From Helicobacter cetorum (GTDB taxonomy: Bacteria; Campylobacterota; Campylobacteria; Campylobacterales; DZAY01): a stretch of DNA of 64,000 nt. A program made the position numbers and the translations under genes. A model generated the notes under the pieces. It was not told the DNA's origin. It did no database searches and saw nothing but the letters and a program-made list of their open reading frames with translations. This document shows, in pieces, positions 1 through 9,935 of the stretch. Location of the stretch: positions 1 to 64,000 of the forward strand of contig DZAY01000003.1 of NCBI GenBank assembly GCA_022729735.1, in the 5' to 3' direction. Position 1 is the first letter of the stretch. The number at the start of each line of letters is the position of its first letter.

Positions 1-1197
1 ACAAGTTCAACAGATATTTTAATTAAAAAAGAAAAGCTTTTTAGCTTATTGTCAAATAGTGGTATTTTTGAAGAAAATATGGAAGATATTTATAAAACAG
101 AAAATCATAAGTTTAATATTACGACAAGTGAATTATATGATAAATATCAAGAAGTTGATGATATTGAAGATATTACTAAAAAATTGAATTATATAAGCAT
201 TAAAAGAGGAGAACGAGAACAAAATAATTTTGAAAATATAGGTTATATTCTTTTAACAGAATCTCGACATATTAATTTAGTTGCTTGGGATGAAACCATA
301 AAAGAACAAGGACAAGTTCCATTAGCTACAAATATGCAATTTCTAACAAATAAGTTTTGGTTTAAATTAAATAAAGGTTTTGGGAAAAAAGATTGTCCAA
401 TTTCTTTTAAAATAACTACAAAAGCACAAATTTTATTATCATCACATCTAACAGAAAAGATTAGAAATAGTTATTTAGAACTTCAACAACAAATAAATAA
501 TGGTTCAATTACGGAAGATATAGCTTTAAAAGTTTTATGTGAATTAAAAACTCGTTCTAAATTGCCAGAAGAACTACAAGATGCAAATATGAATGATATT
601 TTGTCATCTTTAGACTCGACTTTAGATGATTATATATTAGAACATGAAAATGTAAAAAAACTTGCCATTGAATCTGGTAATAAAAATATTGAACTTGAAG
701 AAGTTTTGCAAAATACAGTATTAGAAAAAAAACAATTAGAACTTGAACATGAAAATATCACTCAAAAGAATGCACAGCTACAAGAAAACTTGCTTAATAA
801 AGAAAATGAAGCGAAAAACTATAAAGAAAAATATTTATTACAACAACAAGAGAAATTATCTATTCTTAGTCAGAAAAAAGAAAAAAGTGAAAAAAAACTT
901 GACTTCGTTTGCTCTTTATTAAAATTTGTTTTTGTTGTTTTAGTTTTAGTGATTTTTTTAAAAACTACTATTAGTTTAGAATGGGATAACACTACACAAA
1001 AAATTATTTGGATAATTTCTGTAGTCATAACAATTTTGAGCTATTTCTATGGAAATAAAATAGAATTTATAAAAGAAATTATCTTAAAAGTTAGAAAATT
1101 AATACAGTCAGTATTATATAAATACTATGAATTTAAAGAAGATGTTTATAAAAAATTAGAACTTGAAATAAAATCTATTCTTGATTCACAAGAATAA
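1..1197 (+). CDS. Hypothetical protein, truncated by left window edge; N-terminal globular (possibly PIN-like) domain, central coiled coil, two predicted C-terminal TM helices
   Basis: Frame is open upstream of the listed start to base 1 (TSSTDILIKKEKLFSLLSNSGIFEE...). Coiled coil ~aa 200-280 (LEEVLQNTVLEKKQLELEHENITQKNAQLQENL); hydrophobic segments FVCSLLKFVFVVLVLVIFL and IIWIISVVITILSYFYG. Confidence 0.6.
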   Translation, partial: TSSTDILIKKEKLFSLLSNSGIFEENMEDIYKTENHKFNITTSELYDKYQEVDDIEDITKKLNYISIKRGEREQNNFENIGYILLTESRHINLVAWDETIKEQGQVPLATNMQFLTNKFWFKLNKGFGKKDCPISFKITTKAQILLSSHLTEKIRNSYLELQQQINNGSITEDIALKVLCELKTRSKLPEELQDANMNDILSSLDSTLDDYILEHENVKKLAIESGNKNIELEEVLQNTVLEKKQLELEHENITQKNAQLQENLLNKENEAKNYKEKYLLQQQEKLSILSQKKEKSEKKLDFVCSLLKFVFVVLVLVIFLKTTISLEWDNTTQKIIWIISVVITILSYFYGNKIEFIKEIILKVRKLIQSVLYKYYEFKEDVYKKLELEIKSILDSQE

Positions 1198-1254
1198 AAT
1201 TTTTTAATAATTTGAATACTAATGATCTGATTAAATATCGAGGAAGTAAAAAAA

Positions 1255-2010
1255 GTGCTGGCATTTTGTCAAATCTATAGAGATAAAATCATGAAAATAA
1301 ATAGCAAAATTATAAACAAAATCGATACTACAAATTTAAATATTTTTGTGCCAAATAAAAAACTATCATTTAACTTAGCTAAAAAAGACAAGATAGATTT
1401 CATTTATAACACTTCTGCATTAGAAGGTAATGCGATGACTTTTCCAGAAGTTCAAACACTTTTAGAAGGTATTACAGTTGGCGGACATAAGCTAAGTGAT
1501 GAGCAACAAATACTTAACCAAAATAGAAGTGTAAATCTACTTTTTGAACTAATAGAAAAAAGTGAGTTTCATATAGATAAATCCACATTTTTAAAGCTTC
1601 ATAACAAAGTAGCACAAGAAGAAGCTATTGTTTTGGGAGAGTTTAGGACAAGTGGAGTTAATATTGGTGGGACAGATTATATCCCTCCAAAAGCAGATGA
1701 GTTAAACACTGTTTTTGAAGATGGTGTAAAAGAGATAAAAAAGATTAATCATCCAATAATAAGAGCTATAACATATTTTCTATTTGGTGCTAAGAGCCAA
1801 TTTTTCTTTGATGGAAATAAACGAACATCAAGACTTATGATGAATGGAATACTTTTGGATAATGGTTATCCAATTTTGAATATAAAAGTAAAAGATAAAT
1901 TGGAGTTTAACAAAGTTATGATTGAGTTTTATGATACAGATGACATCAAAAAAGTAATAGAATATTTGGCAAATTACTATATCAAACAAAATACTCATTT
2001 AATGGCTTAA
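1255..2010 (+). CDS. Fic/DOC family protein, N-terminal inhibitory-motif type, degenerate catalytic motif (ATG at 1291 is an alternative start)
   Basis: Fic core QFFFDGNKRTSR (canonical HxFx[D/E]GNxRxxR) and inhibitory-like motif TSALEGN. Confidence 0.85.
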   Translation: MLAFCQIYRDKIMKINSKIINKIDTTNLNIFVPNKKLSFNLAKKDKIDFIYNTSALEGNAMTFPEVQTLLEGITVGGHKLSDEQQILNQNRSVNLLFELIEKSEFHIDKSTFLKLHNKVAQEEAIVLGEFRTSGVNIGGTDYIPPKADELNTVFEDGVKEIKKINHPIIRAITYFLFGAKSQFFFDGNKRTSRLMMNGILLDNGYPILNIKVKDKLEFNKVMIEFYDTDDIKKVIEYLANYYIKQNTHLMA

Positions 2011-2217
2011 TTATTTCATCCCTTTGGCTTTTGCTATATTTCCTATTGCTTCAAGTAACTCTCATCACTATCTTCATCTTCAATCACTTAAAAGTTTTTT
2101 TAGCTTTTTGTATATTTGCACCCTTTTAATGTTTATCTGATTAGATACAAAATTGTCAATTTCTTAATTTAATATTATTTAAATATAATTTCAAATTAAA
2201 AACAATGAAGGTTTGTT

Positions 2218-3138
2218 TTGGGATTTGTAAAAGAAAAATTTTATACAGAAAAAGTTAGAAGTTTTATTTTTTTGATGAAAAATTTAAATATTTCACAAAA
2301 AGAGGCTCAAAAAATTATTGATAAAGGCAGACTGTTTGTAAATGGTGAGCCTTTTATGGATAAATCAGGATATGTTTTTGGAAATGTTGAAGTTATGGTT
2401 TTTAAACCAGAGCCAAAAGGTTTAATGCCAATTTTTAAAACTCATAATTTTGCAATTTTTAATAAACCAAGTGGATTATTAATTCATCCTAAAAATAGAT
2501 TGACCAAAAATTCTCTGCTTGATGAAGCAAGAGGACTTTTTGGAAATAGCACAAATATTGTTCATAGATTGGATTATGAGACGAGTGGAATAGTTATTGC
2601 AAGTTTTAATTTAGAAAGTGAAGTTGAGCTAAAGCTAAAATTTGAAAAAAAAGAGGTTAAAAAGAGTTATTTAGCTCTTGTAAAAGGAAAAATTCAGAAT
2701 GATTTTATAATAAATAAACCAATTTTGAAAAATAGAGAATTTGGAGATTTAAGACTTAAGGTTTTGATTGATGAAAGAGGTAAAAATGCAGAAACAGAAT
2801 TTAAGGTTATTAAATATTTTGATAAAGTTAATATGAGTTTGCTTAGAGCTTTTCCAAAGACAGGAAGGCAACACCAAATAAGGGCTCATCTAAATTTTTC
2901 AGGTTTTCCAATAGTTGGCGATACTATTTATGGTGTTGATAGAGATGTAAGTGCTAAATATTTAGATGGGGTTTTGAGTGATGAAGAGAGACTTGTAAAA
3001 TGTGGGGCATTGCGATTAATGCTACACTCAGAAAGTGTGGAGTTTAGTCTCAATTATCTTAATTATAAGTTTGTGTCAAATAGTGGTTTCTTAAATTTTA
3101 TAGAAAATTTTGTTTCTAAATATTACAATAACATTTAA
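2218..3138 (+). CDS. RluA-family pseudouridine synthase with S4-like N-terminus
   Basis: [12 protein letters not shown] catalytic motif, [11 protein letters not shown]4-like N-terminus; TTG start. Confidence 0.9.
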   Translation: MGFVKEKFYTEKVRSFIFLMKNLNISQKEAQKIIDKGRLFVNGEPFMDKSGYVFGNVEVMVFKPEPKGLMPIFKTHNFAIFNKPSGLLIHPKNRLTKNSLLDEARGLFGNSTNIVHRLDYETSGIVIASFNLESEVELKLKFEKKEVKKSYLALVKGKIQNDFIINKPILKNREFGDLRLKVLIDERGKNAETEFKVIKYFDKVNMSLLRAFPKTGRQHQIRAHLNFSGFPIVGDTIYGVDRDVSAKYLDGVLSDEERLVKCGALRLMLHSESVEFSLNYLNYKFVSNSGFLNFIENFVSKYYNNI

Positions 3139-3158
3139 ATTATAAAAACGGAGTAGTC

Positions 3159-5102
3159 ATGGGAAGAGATTTAAAAATGTCGCAAAAGTTTCTAATACCA
3201 GTTGTTGTTGCAATTATTTCAATAGGTATTGTTGGATTTTTCTATATTAGATATGTTACGGAAGATTTAAAAGATGCAAAAATTGTAGAAACAACAGAAA
3301 TGTTAAAAGGTGCTTTGAAAGCTACACTTGAAACAAAAATGAGTACAGGTATTTCAAATGCAGTTGCCATCTCAAGCAATGGAGATATTATTCAAGCATT
3401 ATCGTTAAATGATAGAACACTTGCTACATATGCAGTTGGAAAACTTGGAGTAAAATATAAGGAATGGACAGAGTATCAAAATATTCAATTAATGGTGCAT
3501 ACTGCTGATTTAAAACTGTTTCTTACATCTCAAGATTTAAATAAATTTGGTGATGATTTGAGTAAAAGAGATATAATAAAAATTGTAAATCAGACTCAAA
3601 AACCTCAAATAAAGTTTGAGCCAAATAACTTATCACCTTTAAAAGCTGTTGTTCCTATATTCGATTTTGATAAAAAGTTTCTCGGTTCAGTAGAGTTCAA
3701 TCAAGGTTTAAACTCTGTGCAAAGAAGTTTAATTGTTGATAAAATAGAGTATGTACTGCTTATAGAATCAAATAAATATACAGGGGCAAAAGATAAGTTA
3801 ATTCCAGTTGGAAACTACTATGTAACTCAAAAAGATATAAATGAACCTTTTATAAAAGATAGTGCTGGAGTGGATTTTGGTAAGTTATTAAAAAATGGTT
3901 ACTATATGAGTGGAAAATATTTATACACATTTACTGATGTATTAGATGTGAATAATAATAAAATTGGTATTCATTTAGTTGCTCAAGATTTAACAATTGT
4001 TATGGAGCATATTGAACAAGCTAAAAATGCTATTTTACAACTTGTTGGAATTATTACTATTTTTATTGTTATTTTGATTGTAATGATTTTTGTAATTGTA
4101 AAACTTGCTATTTTAAAACCTATTGATAAATTTAGTGAAATAGTTTATGATTTATCAAGTGGCGAAGGGGATTTAACTAAACGAATTAATCTTCAAACAA
4201 AAGATGAGCTTGGAATAGTTGCAGGATATATTGATACATTTATTGGAAAAATTGAAACTACAATAAATCTTATCAAAAAAGCATCAAATGAGAATGCAAC
4301 AGTTTCAGCAGAGCTTAGTCATACATCTATGTGTATTGGAAAAAGTGCAGAAAAAGCTGTTGAAGTTGTAAATACTGCTATAAAAGAGACAGAGCTTATA
4401 AAAAATAAAATACAAGTTACAGCAAATGATATTTTATCTACAAAAAGTGAAATTAATAGTGCTCATAAGAGATTAACTGAAGCAAAAGAGCAGATAATTC
4501 AAATGAGCGATTCTGTAAGAGATAGTTCAGAATTAGAAATGGAATTAGCAGGAAGACTTAACCATTTAAGCCAAGATGCAGAACAGGTAAAATCAATTTT
4601 AACTGTAATTTCTGATATTGCAGACCAAACAAATTTATTAGCATTAAATGCAGCAATTGAGGCAGCAAGAGCTGGAGAACACGGAAGAGGATTTGCCGTA
4701 GTTGCAGATGAAGTTAGAAAGTTAGCAGAGCGAACTCAAAAATCTTTAACAGAAATTAATGCAACAATTAATGTAATAGTTCAAGCGATTGTTGATGCAA
4801 GTGAATCTATGAATAAAAATTCAGATTCAATTCAAAATTTAGTAAATATTGCAAATATTGTGAGAGATTCTATTACAGAGTCTGCTAAAATTATGGAAAA
4901 TGCTATGAGTGTTGTAAATCATAGTGTTGAAAGTTCAATGGCAGTATCAAAAGAGACAGAAAATATTGTAGCACTTGTTACAGATATTAATAATATTTCA
5001 AACTCAAATGCAAGAAGTGTAGAAGAGATTGCAAGTGCATCTGAACATTTATATAAAATGACAGAAGCTTTAAATAATAAACTTGCAGAGTTTAAAAGTT
5101 AA
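3159..5102 (+). CDS. Methyl-accepting chemotaxis protein with periplasmic (Cache-like) sensor and HAMP
   Basis: Two TM segments flanking ~270 aa periplasmic domain; signalling hairpin [39 protein letters not shown]. Confidence 0.93.
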   Translation: MGRDLKMSQKFLIPVVVAIISIGIVGFFYIRYVTEDLKDAKIVETTEMLKGALKATLETKMSTGISNAVAISSNGDIIQALSLNDRTLATYAVGKLGVKYKEWTEYQNIQLMVHTADLKLFLTSQDLNKFGDDLSKRDIIKIVNQTQKPQIKFEPNNLSPLKAVVPIFDFDKKFLGSVEFNQGLNSVQRSLIVDKIEYVLLIESNKYTGAKDKLIPVGNYYVTQKDINEPFIKDSAGVDFGKLLKNGYYMSGKYLYTFTDVLDVNNNKIGIHLVAQDLTIVMEHIEQAKNAILQLVGIITIFIVILIVMIFVIVKLAILKPIDKFSEIVYDLSSGEGDLTKRINLQTKDELGIVAGYIDTFIGKIETTINLIKKASNENATVSAELSHTSMCIGKSAEKAVEVVNTAIKETELIKNKIQVTANDILSTKSEINSAHKRLTEAKEQIIQMSDSVRDSSELEMELAGRLNHLSQDAEQVKSILTVISDIADQTNLLALNAAIEAARAGEHGRGFAVVADEVRKLAERTQKSLTEINATINVIVQAIVDASESMNKNSDSIQNLVNIANIVRDSITESAKIMENAMSVVNHSVESSMAVSKETENIVALVTDINNISNSNARSVEEIASASEHLYKMTEALNNKLAEFKS

Positions 5103-5111
5103 GGTTTAGTT

Positions 5112-6641
5112 ATGTTTGTTGATGTATTAGTAATTGGAAGTGGTGGAGCAGGACTAACCTCTGCAATAGAAGCTAAAAGGTGTGGTGTAAGTGTTGCATT
5201 AATTTCTAAAAATGCAACTACTTCATCTCAAACTTCAATGGCTCAAGGTGGTATTAATGCCGTGATTGATAGTTTTGATGATAGTATAACTTCTCACATA
5301 CAAGATACTATTAAATCTTCTCATGAATTAGCAAATTTTGAAAACATTAAATATTTATGTGAAAATGGTGAAAAAGCTATTAAATTTTTAGATAGTTGTG
5401 GAGTTGCTTTTAGTAGAGAAAATGGTAATTTTGCAAAACGAAAATTGGGTGGAGCTTCTAATAAGAGAGCTTTATATGCACAAGATTATACAGGACTCAA
5501 AATAACTCAAACTCTTTATGATGTTGCCATTAAAGAAGGTGTTACTTTTTTTGAAGATAGGTTTTTATTATCACTAATTCACAAAGACAAAGAGGTTTTT
5601 GGTGGAGTTTTTTTTAATATTAAAAGTGGAGAAATAGAAAAAATTTATTCTAAAGCTACAATATTAGCAACTGGTGGATATGCAAAAATTTATGGAAAAT
5701 TTAGCACGAACTCATATTCAGCTACTGGTGATGGATTGGTTTGTGCATTAAAATCTGGTGCAACTTTATCAAATTTGGAGTTTATTCAATTTCACCCAAC
5801 AGGATTAAAAAATAGCTCTATCTTAATAAGTGAGAGTGCAAGAGGTGAAGGTGGATATTTACTTTGTAATGAAGAAAGATTTATAGATGAACTACTTCCA
5901 CGAGATGTAATTTCAGTTGCGATGGCAGAAAAAATCAAAGATGGAAAAGAGCTATTTTTGGATATTAGACATTTAGGAGACAAGATTGATGAATTGCTTC
6001 CACAAGAAAAAGAGTTATGTAAAATTTATGCAAACTTAGACCCAAAAGAGAGTTTAATACCAATTACACCCGTAGCTCACTATACAATGGGTGGAGTAAA
6101 AACTAATATTGATACCTCAACAGAGTTAAAAAGATTTTTTTGTGTAGGTGAAGTTAGTGATAGTTTTATACACGGAGCAAATAGACTTGGAGGAAATTCA
6201 CTATTAGAAATTATTGTTTTTGGATTAAAAGCTGGTGAAATGTCTGCAAAATTATCAAAAGAGAGTGAAATTATTAATTTAGATTTTGATTACTTAATAG
6301 AAGAGTTAAATTATGAGTGTAAATACAACTTTTATGAGCATAAAAACTATTTAGCAGAACTTTTTTATAAACATGTTGGAATTCTTAGAGATAAAAGTGG
6401 ATTAGAATTTGCTCTAAAAGAGATAGAAAAGTTACAATTACTTCTTCCACTTTCTGGAGTTAAAGATAAAAGTTTAGTTTATAATCGCGAACTTGTAGAT
6501 TTTTTAGAGTATAAAAATATGTTAATATTAGCTAGAGAGATTATAAAAGTTTCACTTAATCGAGAAGAGAGTAGAGGAGCTTTTAGAAGAATTGATTTTA
6601 ATAGTTTAAAAGAGCCATTTTGTAGCAGTGTGAGGTTATAG
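5112..6641 (+). CDS. FAD-dependent fumarate reductase/succinate dehydrogenase-type flavoprotein (SdhA/FrdA/NadB superfamily)
   Basis: GSGGAGLTSAIEA, SMAQGGINAV, HPTGL, ESARGEGGYL, GANRLGGNSLLE, ESRGAFRR; followed directly by an FeS subunit. Confidence 0.88.
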   Translation: MFVDVLVIGSGGAGLTSAIEAKRCGVSVALISKNATTSSQTSMAQGGINAVIDSFDDSITSHIQDTIKSSHELANFENIKYLCENGEKAIKFLDSCGVAFSRENGNFAKRKLGGASNKRALYAQDYTGLKITQTLYDVAIKEGVTFFEDRFLLSLIHKDKEVFGGVFFNIKSGEIEKIYSKATILATGGYAKIYGKFSTNSYSATGDGLVCALKSGATLSNLEFIQFHPTGLKNSSILISESARGEGGYLLCNEERFIDELLPRDVISVAMAEKIKDGKELFLDIRHLGDKIDELLPQEKELCKIYANLDPKESLIPITPVAHYTMGGVKTNIDTSTELKRFFCVGEVSDSFIHGANRLGGNSLLEIIVFGLKAGEMSAKLSKESEIINLDFDYLIEELNYECKYNFYEHKNYLAELFYKHVGILRDKSGLEFALKEIEKLQLLLPLSGVKDKSLVYNRELVDFLEYKNMLILAREIIKVSLNREESRGAFRRIDFNSLKEPFCSSVRL

Positions 6642-7319
6642 ATGAAAATTTTTATAGAGCGAAATGGAAATTTAGTAGAGTTTGATAATATAGGAGGCAC
6701 AACTCTTTTAGAAGCATTAATGTATATAAAAGAGAATATCGATAGTAGTTTAACTTTTAGAAAAGATTGCAGAAGTGGTGTTTGTGGAAGTTGTGGAGTT
6801 TTTGTAAATGATAAAGAGGTTCTGGCTTGTAAATATAAATTAAGTCATGAAGATGTAATAAAACCTCTTAGAAATCATAAAATTATTAGAGATTTAGTAG
6901 TTGAGAGTAACTCAAAAGTTTTATTAGAGAGAGCAAAAACATATTTAAATCCAAAAGAAAACTTTAGTGTAACTTATGAAGATGAGAAGAGATATAGAGT
7001 AGAAAGTGAGTGTATATTGTGTGGAAGCTGTTATAGTAGATGTCCTGTAATTGCTTACAAAAATGATTTTTTAGGACCATTTGCACTAATGCGAAACTAT
7101 CGATATGTAGTTGATAATAGAGAAGAGAATAAAAAAGAAAAAATTGATAGTGTGCAAAATAGTGGAATTTGGGATTGCACTTTATGTGGAGAGTGTTCAT
7201 ATATTTGCCCACAACATATAGATATAAAAGGTGATATATCACTACTTAGGTCAATATCTTTTAATTATGGATATTCTGACCCAAATATGTTTAATAGCTT
7301 TGGTTTAGATTTTTTATAA
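6642..7319 (+). CDS. SdhB/FrdB-like iron-sulfur protein (2Fe-2S plus two 4Fe-4S motifs)
   Basis: CRSGVCGSCGVFVNDKEVLAC; CILCGSCYSRCP; CTLCGECSYICP; starts 1 nt after the stop of the flavoprotein gene. Confidence 0.88.
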   Translation: MKIFIERNGNLVEFDNIGGTTLLEALMYIKENIDSSLTFRKDCRSGVCGSCGVFVNDKEVLACKYKLSHEDVIKPLRNHKIIRDLVVESNSKVLLERAKTYLNPKENFSVTYEDEKRYRVESECILCGSCYSRCPVIAYKNDFLGPFALMRNYRYVVDNREENKKEKIDSVQNSGIWDCTLCGECSYICPQHIDIKGDISLLRSISFNYGYSDPNMFNSFGLDFL

Positions 7320-7328
7320 AGGGTAGTC

Positions 7329-7967
7329 ATGAAAACTTTTTTAGTTTCAATAATATTTGCTTTAACTCTATTTGGAGCTAATTCAAAAGATACTGTTTTG
7401 CAAGAGACTGTAATGGAGTTACACAAAGCAGAAACTATTAACAGAGAGTGTTATAGAGGGCAAAGAGTTGCATTTCCAAATACATCTTTAGGACATTTTG
7501 AAAGAGTTATGAGTAATTTAGCAGAGCAATTACAAAAAAATATTTCAATTATGTATGAAGATAAAATTATAGCCGTTACATCATTTACATTTATAGATAG
7601 TAGTGAAGATGATAAAAGAGCGAATGCTTTGGGAAATATAATTGCTGAATATCTAATAAACCATTTGCAAGTTAGATGTTTTAATATTGTAGATACAAGA
7701 AATATAAAAGTAGCTATAAATAGTGCTAACTCTACATTTGTATTTGATGATAACTTTAAAAAAAGAATGAATGAGTATAATTCTAAACTTGTAGTGATTG
7801 GAAGTGTAGCTCAATATGGTGGTGGAATGGTGATTAATGCAAGAATTGTGGATTTAAGCACTTCACTTATTGCTTCAACTGCCAAAATTATTTTAAGTGA
7901 AGAGCAAGTAAGACGAATACTTTTAGAACCTATGAAGTTAAATAGAGATAATTTTATACATAATTAA
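7329..7967 (+). CDS. FlgO-family-like outer membrane/periplasmic protein
   Basis: Signal peptide MKTFLVSIIFALTLFGANS; FlgO-like body (VTSFTFID...LGNIIAEYLINHLQ...VVIGSVAQYGGGMVINARIVDL). Confidence 0.65.
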   Translation: MKTFLVSIIFALTLFGANSKDTVLQETVMELHKAETINRECYRGQRVAFPNTSLGHFERVMSNLAEQLQKNISIMYEDKIIAVTSFTFIDSSEDDKRANALGNIIAEYLINHLQVRCFNIVDTRNIKVAINSANSTFVFDDNFKKRMNEYNSKLVVIGSVAQYGGGMVINARIVDLSTSLIASTAKIILSEEQVRRILLEPMKLNRDNFIHN

Positions 7968-7978
7968 AGGATTTAAAG

Positions 7979-8479
7979 ATGGCTGTAAAAGAGTTTAGCT
8001 TTGATATAAGTGCAGAACTTGATATGCAAGAATTGAAAAATGCGATTGAACAGACAAAAAAAGAGATAGTTAATAGATTTGATTTTAAAGATATTTTAAA
8101 AGAGATAGATTTTAATGAGAAAGAAAAAAATATTACAATTCTTTCAACTGGTGAAAAGAGAGTTGAAGCGATTTTTGATGTATTACAAAGCAAAGCAATT
8201 AAACGAAATATCTCTTTAAAATCTCTGAAACTTGATAAGTTTGAGAGTGCAAGTGGTGGAAATACAAAAGGCACTATTAAAATTATTGATGCGATTGATA
8301 AAGATAGTGCAAAAAAGATAGTTCAAAAAATAAAAGATTTAAAGCTTAAAGTTCAAGCTTCAATTAATGGTGATATTGTGCGAGTTAGTGGAAAAGATAA
8401 AGATGAACTTCAAAAAGTTATTCAAACTATTAAAAATGAAGAGTTTGAATTAGCACTTAATTTTATAAATTTTAGATAA
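7979..8479 (+). CDS. YajQ-family nucleotide-binding protein (UPF0234)
   Basis: FSFDISAELDMQELKNAIEQTKKEI..RFDFK; characteristic C-terminus VRVSGKDKDELQKVIQ. Confidence 0.9.
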   Translation: MAVKEFSFDISAELDMQELKNAIEQTKKEIVNRFDFKDILKEIDFNEKEKNITILSTGEKRVEAIFDVLQSKAIKRNISLKSLKLDKFESASGGNTKGTIKIIDAIDKDSAKKIVQKIKDLKLKVQASINGDIVRVSGKDKDELQKVIQTIKNEEFELALNFINFR

Positions 8480-8487
8480 GAGTTATA

Positions 8488-9408
8488 GTGAAATTAGCAG
8501 TAGTAGTTCCTTGTTATAATGAAGAAGAGGTTTTAGAAGAAACGGCTAATAGGTTATTAAAACTATTAGATGAAATGAAAAATGAGTGTAGTGGAGATAT
8601 ATATTTTATAGATGATGGAAGTCGTGATAAGACATTTGCAATAATTGAGCGATTATCATATGAGTATTCAAATATTCATGGAATTAAATTGGCTAAAAAT
8701 GCAGGTCATCAAAATGCACTTTTGGCTGGACTTTTTAGTGTTGAAGCAGATGCAATTATTAGCATTGATGCAGATTTGCAAGATGATATAAATTGCATAA
8801 AAGATATGGTAAAAGAGTTTAAGAGTGGCTCGGAAGTTGTTTATGGAGTGAGAAAAGAGCGAAAAACTGATACAAAATTTAAAAGAGTTACTGCTGAATG
8901 TTTTTATAAACTTATGAAAATTATGGGAGTTGATATTATTTATAATCATGCTGATTATAGATTATTAAGTCAAAGAGCTATTAACATGCTTAAAGATTTT
9001 AGAGAAGTTAATCTATTTTTAAGAGGAATTGTTCCATTAATTGGACTTAAATCATCAATTGTATATTATGACAGATTAGAGAGATTTGCTGGAGAGTCAA
9101 AATATCCACTCAAAAAAATGCTCTCATTTGCTTGGGATGGAATTACATCTTTTTCAATTGTGCCTCTTAGATTTATAACCATGATAGGATTTATAATTTT
9201 TATACTCTCTATTATTGTTAGTTTTTGGGTTATTCTTATTAAACTTTTTACATCAAATGCTGTTCCAGGGTGGGCTTCGACAGTATTACCAATCTATTTT
9301 ATTGGTGGAATTCAACTATTTGCAATAGGAATAATTGGAGAGTATATTGGCAAAATTTACAAAGAGGTAAAATCAAGACCTCGATATTTTATTGAAAGAG
9401 TAGTGTGA
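8488..9408 (+). CDS. Glycosyltransferase family 2 (DPM/GtrB-like) with two C-terminal TM helices
   Basis: VVVPCYNEEEVLEET, DDGSRDKT, SIDADLQDD, HADYRLLSQRA; two TM segments. Confidence 0.9.
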   Translation: MKLAVVVPCYNEEEVLEETANRLLKLLDEMKNECSGDIYFIDDGSRDKTFAIIERLSYEYSNIHGIKLAKNAGHQNALLAGLFSVEADAIISIDADLQDDINCIKDMVKEFKSGSEVVYGVRKERKTDTKFKRVTAECFYKLMKIMGVDIIYNHADYRLLSQRAINMLKDFREVNLFLRGIVPLIGLKSSIVYYDRLERFAGESKYPLKKMLSFAWDGITSFSIVPLRFITMIGFIIFILSIIVSFWVILIKLFTSNAVPGWASTVLPIYFIGGIQLFAIGIIGEYIGKIYKEVKSRPRYFIERVV

Positions 9409-9935
9409 AAAGAGCCTTTACACTATTTGAGTTGCTAATTGTTATTTTTATAATTTCAATTGTATATTCAGTAATATTTTCAAACTTTTTTATGAAAAAA
9501 GATGAAGTAAAACTGAAAGTTGATGGCTTAAAAGAGTATTTAATTTCATTAAATATTCCAAATAGTGGAATTAAATGTTTTAGAAATGATGAAGATTGTA
9601 ATGAGTGTTATCTATTTGTAGATGGAAATATTACAAAACAGAAAATAAAATTGAATTTAACTGATGTCAAAGTCTATAATTTTGATATTGAAGGAAATGA
9701 GTTAGAAGTCAAGTTTGGAAAATATAGAACAGATGTTATGAGTTTTGAAAAAGAGATATGTTTGGATTTTAGACTATTTAAAAATTTTTCATCATCAAAC
9801 TATATTTTAGAAAATGGTGGGGAATATATACTTTTTTTCTCAAGTTATCATAAACCATTTATTACAAAAGATTTTGAAGAAGCAAAAGAGCTATTTTTAG
9901 AGCAAGAAATTTTAGAAAAGTTGAGAAATTTATGA
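9405..9935 (+). CDS. Type II secretion/type IV pilus-like pseudopilin
   Basis: Prepilin N-terminus KRAFTLFELLIVIFIISIVYSVI; GTG start overlapping the preceding gene. Confidence 0.75.
   Translation: MKRAFTLFELLIVIFIISIVYSVIFSNFFMKKDEVKLKVDGLKEYLISLNIPNSGIKCFRNDEDCNECYLFVDGNITKQKIKLNLTDVKVYNFDIEGNELEVKFGKYRTDVMSFEKEICLDFRLFKNFSSSNYILENGGEYILFFSSYHKPFITKDFEEAKELFLEQEILEKLRNL

Noticed and set aside
2011-2217. Possible minus-strand gene remnant (…ELLEAIGNIAKAKGMK*) after the Fic gene
   Set aside because: Only ~15 codons are open before a stop in that frame and there is no family match; cannot be distinguished from chance.
5792-5983. Minus-strand ORF inside the SdhA-like gene
   Set aside because: Antisense to a well-supported CDS with family motifs; low-complexity translation; typical shadow ORF of AT-rich coding DNA.
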